This document shows positions 62,869 through 64,000 of a stretch of DNA of 64,000 nucleotides, piece by piece; the stretch's first letter is position 1; the number at the start of each line of letters is the position of its first letter. The DNA is from JALZUU01 sp964441245. Its GTDB lineage: Bacteria; Bacteroidota; Bacteroidia; Chitinophagales; Saprospiraceae. A model generated the notes under the pieces. The model saw only the letters and a program-made list of their open reading frames with translations. It was not told the DNA's origin and did not search any database. The position numbers and the translations under genes were made by a program. The stretch spans positions 6,270 through 70,269 of the forward strand of contig CAYTVR010000008.1 of NCBI GenBank assembly GCA_964441245.1, in the 5' to 3' direction.

Positions 62869-63318
62869 ATGAAGGTACGAGAGATTAAAAATACAGATTT
62901 AGAACAGCTAGCTGAATTATTTGATGGATACCGAGTTTTTTATAAAAAGGATTCTAATCTTAATGGAGCTAAAGATTTTCTAGGTGAACGGATAAGAAAT
63001 GAAGATTCTAAAATCTATGTTTGTGAAATAAATGAAGGCAAATTAGTAGGATTTGTACAACTCTATCCTTTATTCTCCTCTACCAGAATGCAAAAATTAT
63101 GGTTACTAAATGACCTGTTTGTAAAACCTGAATTTCGGGGAAAAAGAATTTCCATAAAATTAATCAATAGAGCAAAAAAACTAGTAAAAGACTCTGCTGC
63201 TTGTGCTATGTTTTTGGAAACTGGGAAATCGAATCTGATTGGAAATAATCTGTATCCTAAAACTGGATTCAAACTCAATCAAAGTTCGAATTTTTATGAA
63301 TGGAACAAAGACCAATAA
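62869..63318 (+). CDS. GNAT-family N-acetyltransferase
   Basis: A 149-residue acetyltransferase using acetyl-CoA. Core visible: VREIKNTDLEQLAELFDGYRVFY at the start, YVCEINEGKLVGFVQLYPLFSS (strand 4), LNDLFVKPEFRGKRISIKLINRAKKLV (motif A with the CoA-binding R-G-K-x-I pattern) and FLETGKSNLIGNNLYPKTGFK. The acceptor is unknown. It lies 11 bases after the membrane protein and is probably in the same transcript. Confidence 0.9.
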   Translation: MKVREIKNTDLEQLAELFDGYRVFYKKDSNLNGAKDFLGERIRNEDSKIYVCEINEGKLVGFVQLYPLFSSTRMQKLWLLNDLFVKPEFRGKRISIKLINRAKKLVKDSAACAMFLETGKSNLIGNNLYPKTGFKLNQSSNFYEWNKDQ

Positions 63319-63379
63319 GAGATAGAAGATGTAGATAGATCGAACGAATTTTCTATAATGTGACATTTAAATTAAAACA

Positions 63380-63880
63380 GTGTTAGAAAAAATAAACGCT
63401 AAAATTCAAGATGCCTCAACAATCAGTACCCTTGTCGGGAAATGGAAGACACAAGGATTGAAAATTGTGTTTACCAATGGTTGTTTTGATCTGTTGCATT
63501 ATGGCCATGTTCATTATTTAGCGGAAGCCAAAGCATTAGGAGATAAATTAATTGTAGGCCTCAATTCAGATCAATCTGTACAAGGATTAAAAGGGATTCA
63601 TCGTCCAATAAAAGAAGAAAAAAGTAGACAGTTTATACTCGCTAGTTTAGAATGTGTGGATGCTGTTATGTTGTTCGAAGAAGATACGCCACTGCGACTA
63701 GTACAATTAATTCGGCCAAATATAATTGTCAAAGGAGGAGATTGGCAAGCCAAAGATATTGTTGGTTCCGACATTGTTTTAGCTGATGGAGGTAAAGTAA
63801 AAAGCCTTCCATTTATAGAGGGATTCTCAACGACAAAGTTGGAACAAAAAATCAAAGATCAAAAAAATGGTTCAAACTAA
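63380..63880 (+). CDS. rfaE2: D-glycero-beta-D-manno-heptose 1-phosphate adenylyltransferase (RfaE2 type)
   Basis: Transfers AMP to heptose-1-phosphate, giving ADP-heptose for LPS core. GTG start at 63380 (LEKINAKIQDASTISTLVGKWKTQG). 166 residues, matching the stand-alone second domain of E. coli HldE. Motifs: FTNGCFDLLHYGHVHYL (HxGH nucleotide site), LIVGLNSDQSVQGLKG, RPNIIVKGGDW and IVGSDIV with GGKVKSLPFIEGFSTTKLEQKI. A kinase partner (RfaE1) is not in the window. The last 120 bases of the window (63881-64000) show no gene. Confidence 0.95.
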   Translation: MLEKINAKIQDASTISTLVGKWKTQGLKIVFTNGCFDLLHYGHVHYLAEAKALGDKLIVGLNSDQSVQGLKGIHRPIKEEKSRQFILASLECVDAVMLFEEDTPLRLVQLIRPNIIVKGGDWQAKDIVGSDIVLADGGKVKSLPFIEGFSTTKLEQKIKDQKNGSN

Positions 63881-64000
63881 AATGAATCAGAAAGCAAACT
63901 ATCTAAGAACTAATATCCAACTACCAAATAAGGCATAGTTATTGAATTATATCATATGAATTCTGATTTTTAATGGATTGAATTACCCCAATTAAAACCG

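Noticed and set aside
1..64000. Search for tRNA, rRNA, insertion sequences, phage genes and toxin-antitoxin pairs
   Set aside because: No T-arm-like cloverleaf, transposase or integrase motif was recognised on either strand; the array appears to have grown by duplication, not by an obvious mobile element.

Overview
The window reads as a chromosomal contig of a low-GC member of the Bacteroidota, most likely the Saprospiria/Lewinella-type branch (inference). The evidence is type IX secretion (T9SS) C-terminal sorting domains on seven secreted proteins, Bacteroidota-specific families (DUF2480, DUF4270, DUF4290, DUF6427), promoters of the TTG-N20-TAnnTTTG type, few Shine-Dalgarno sites and frequent TTG/GTG starts. 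The DNA is mostly A+T rich. I saw no tRNA, rRNA, CRISPR array, insertion sequence or phage gene. A run of 100 N at 15899-15998 marks an assembly gap inside a tandem repeat.

1-5.9 kb is housekeeping: htpG, a TPR protein, a zinc-ribbon coiled-coil protein and a Nif3-family protein. 6.0-27.2 kb is the unusual part: four cassettes in a row, each a cytoplasmic helical protein of about 465 residues (called A here) on the minus strand, divergent from a large secreted modular protein (called B) on the plus strand. The B proteins share a constant rear part (SdrD/CNA-B-like domain, DUF11-like region, DPNDK/DUF7619-type domain, and T9SS tail) but carry different heads: beta-propeller, leucine-rich/L-domain, cohesin-like, and beta-propeller again. 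The spacers share a short promoter-like motif. Two further copies of that motif lie in gene-free DNA (about 10.6 kb and 27.07 kb), each followed by an intrinsic terminator, and look like cassette remnants or small RNA genes. Two more beta-propeller/T9SS proteins follow at 27.2-30.1 kb.

30.4-46.9 kb: a 3' gene remnant, an ABC ATPase, asnS, two paralogous small membrane proteins, a pdxH-like oxidase gene with a DCC thiol oxidoreductase, radA, a DksA/TraR zinc-finger protein, scpB with an acidic repeated tail, DUF2480, a lytic transglycosylase, a DsbD with two N-terminal DsbD-alpha domains, a separate secreted DsbD-alpha protein and a DUF6427 membrane protein. 47.3-51.3 kb holds a small unknown protein and two divergent 502-residue proteins that look like distant relatives of the A proteins. 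51.5-63.9 kb is an envelope and cofactor block: alpha/beta hydrolase, polyprenyl diphosphate synthase, murA (Asp in place of the usual Cys), DUF4290, glmS, DUF4270, a half-length GT5 protein, then divergently panC, panD, a flippase-like membrane protein, a GNAT and an rfaE2-type heptose adenylyltransferase.

Two pairs of dispersed, hairpin-forming repeats occur in intergenic DNA: 16.47 and 41.99 kb (both between convergent genes), and 34.07 and 53.47 kb. The main candidate for an undescribed system is the amplified A/B cassette array. Its function cannot be read from sequence alone; coordinated expression of a cytosolic partner with an interchangeable-head surface protein is my working inference.
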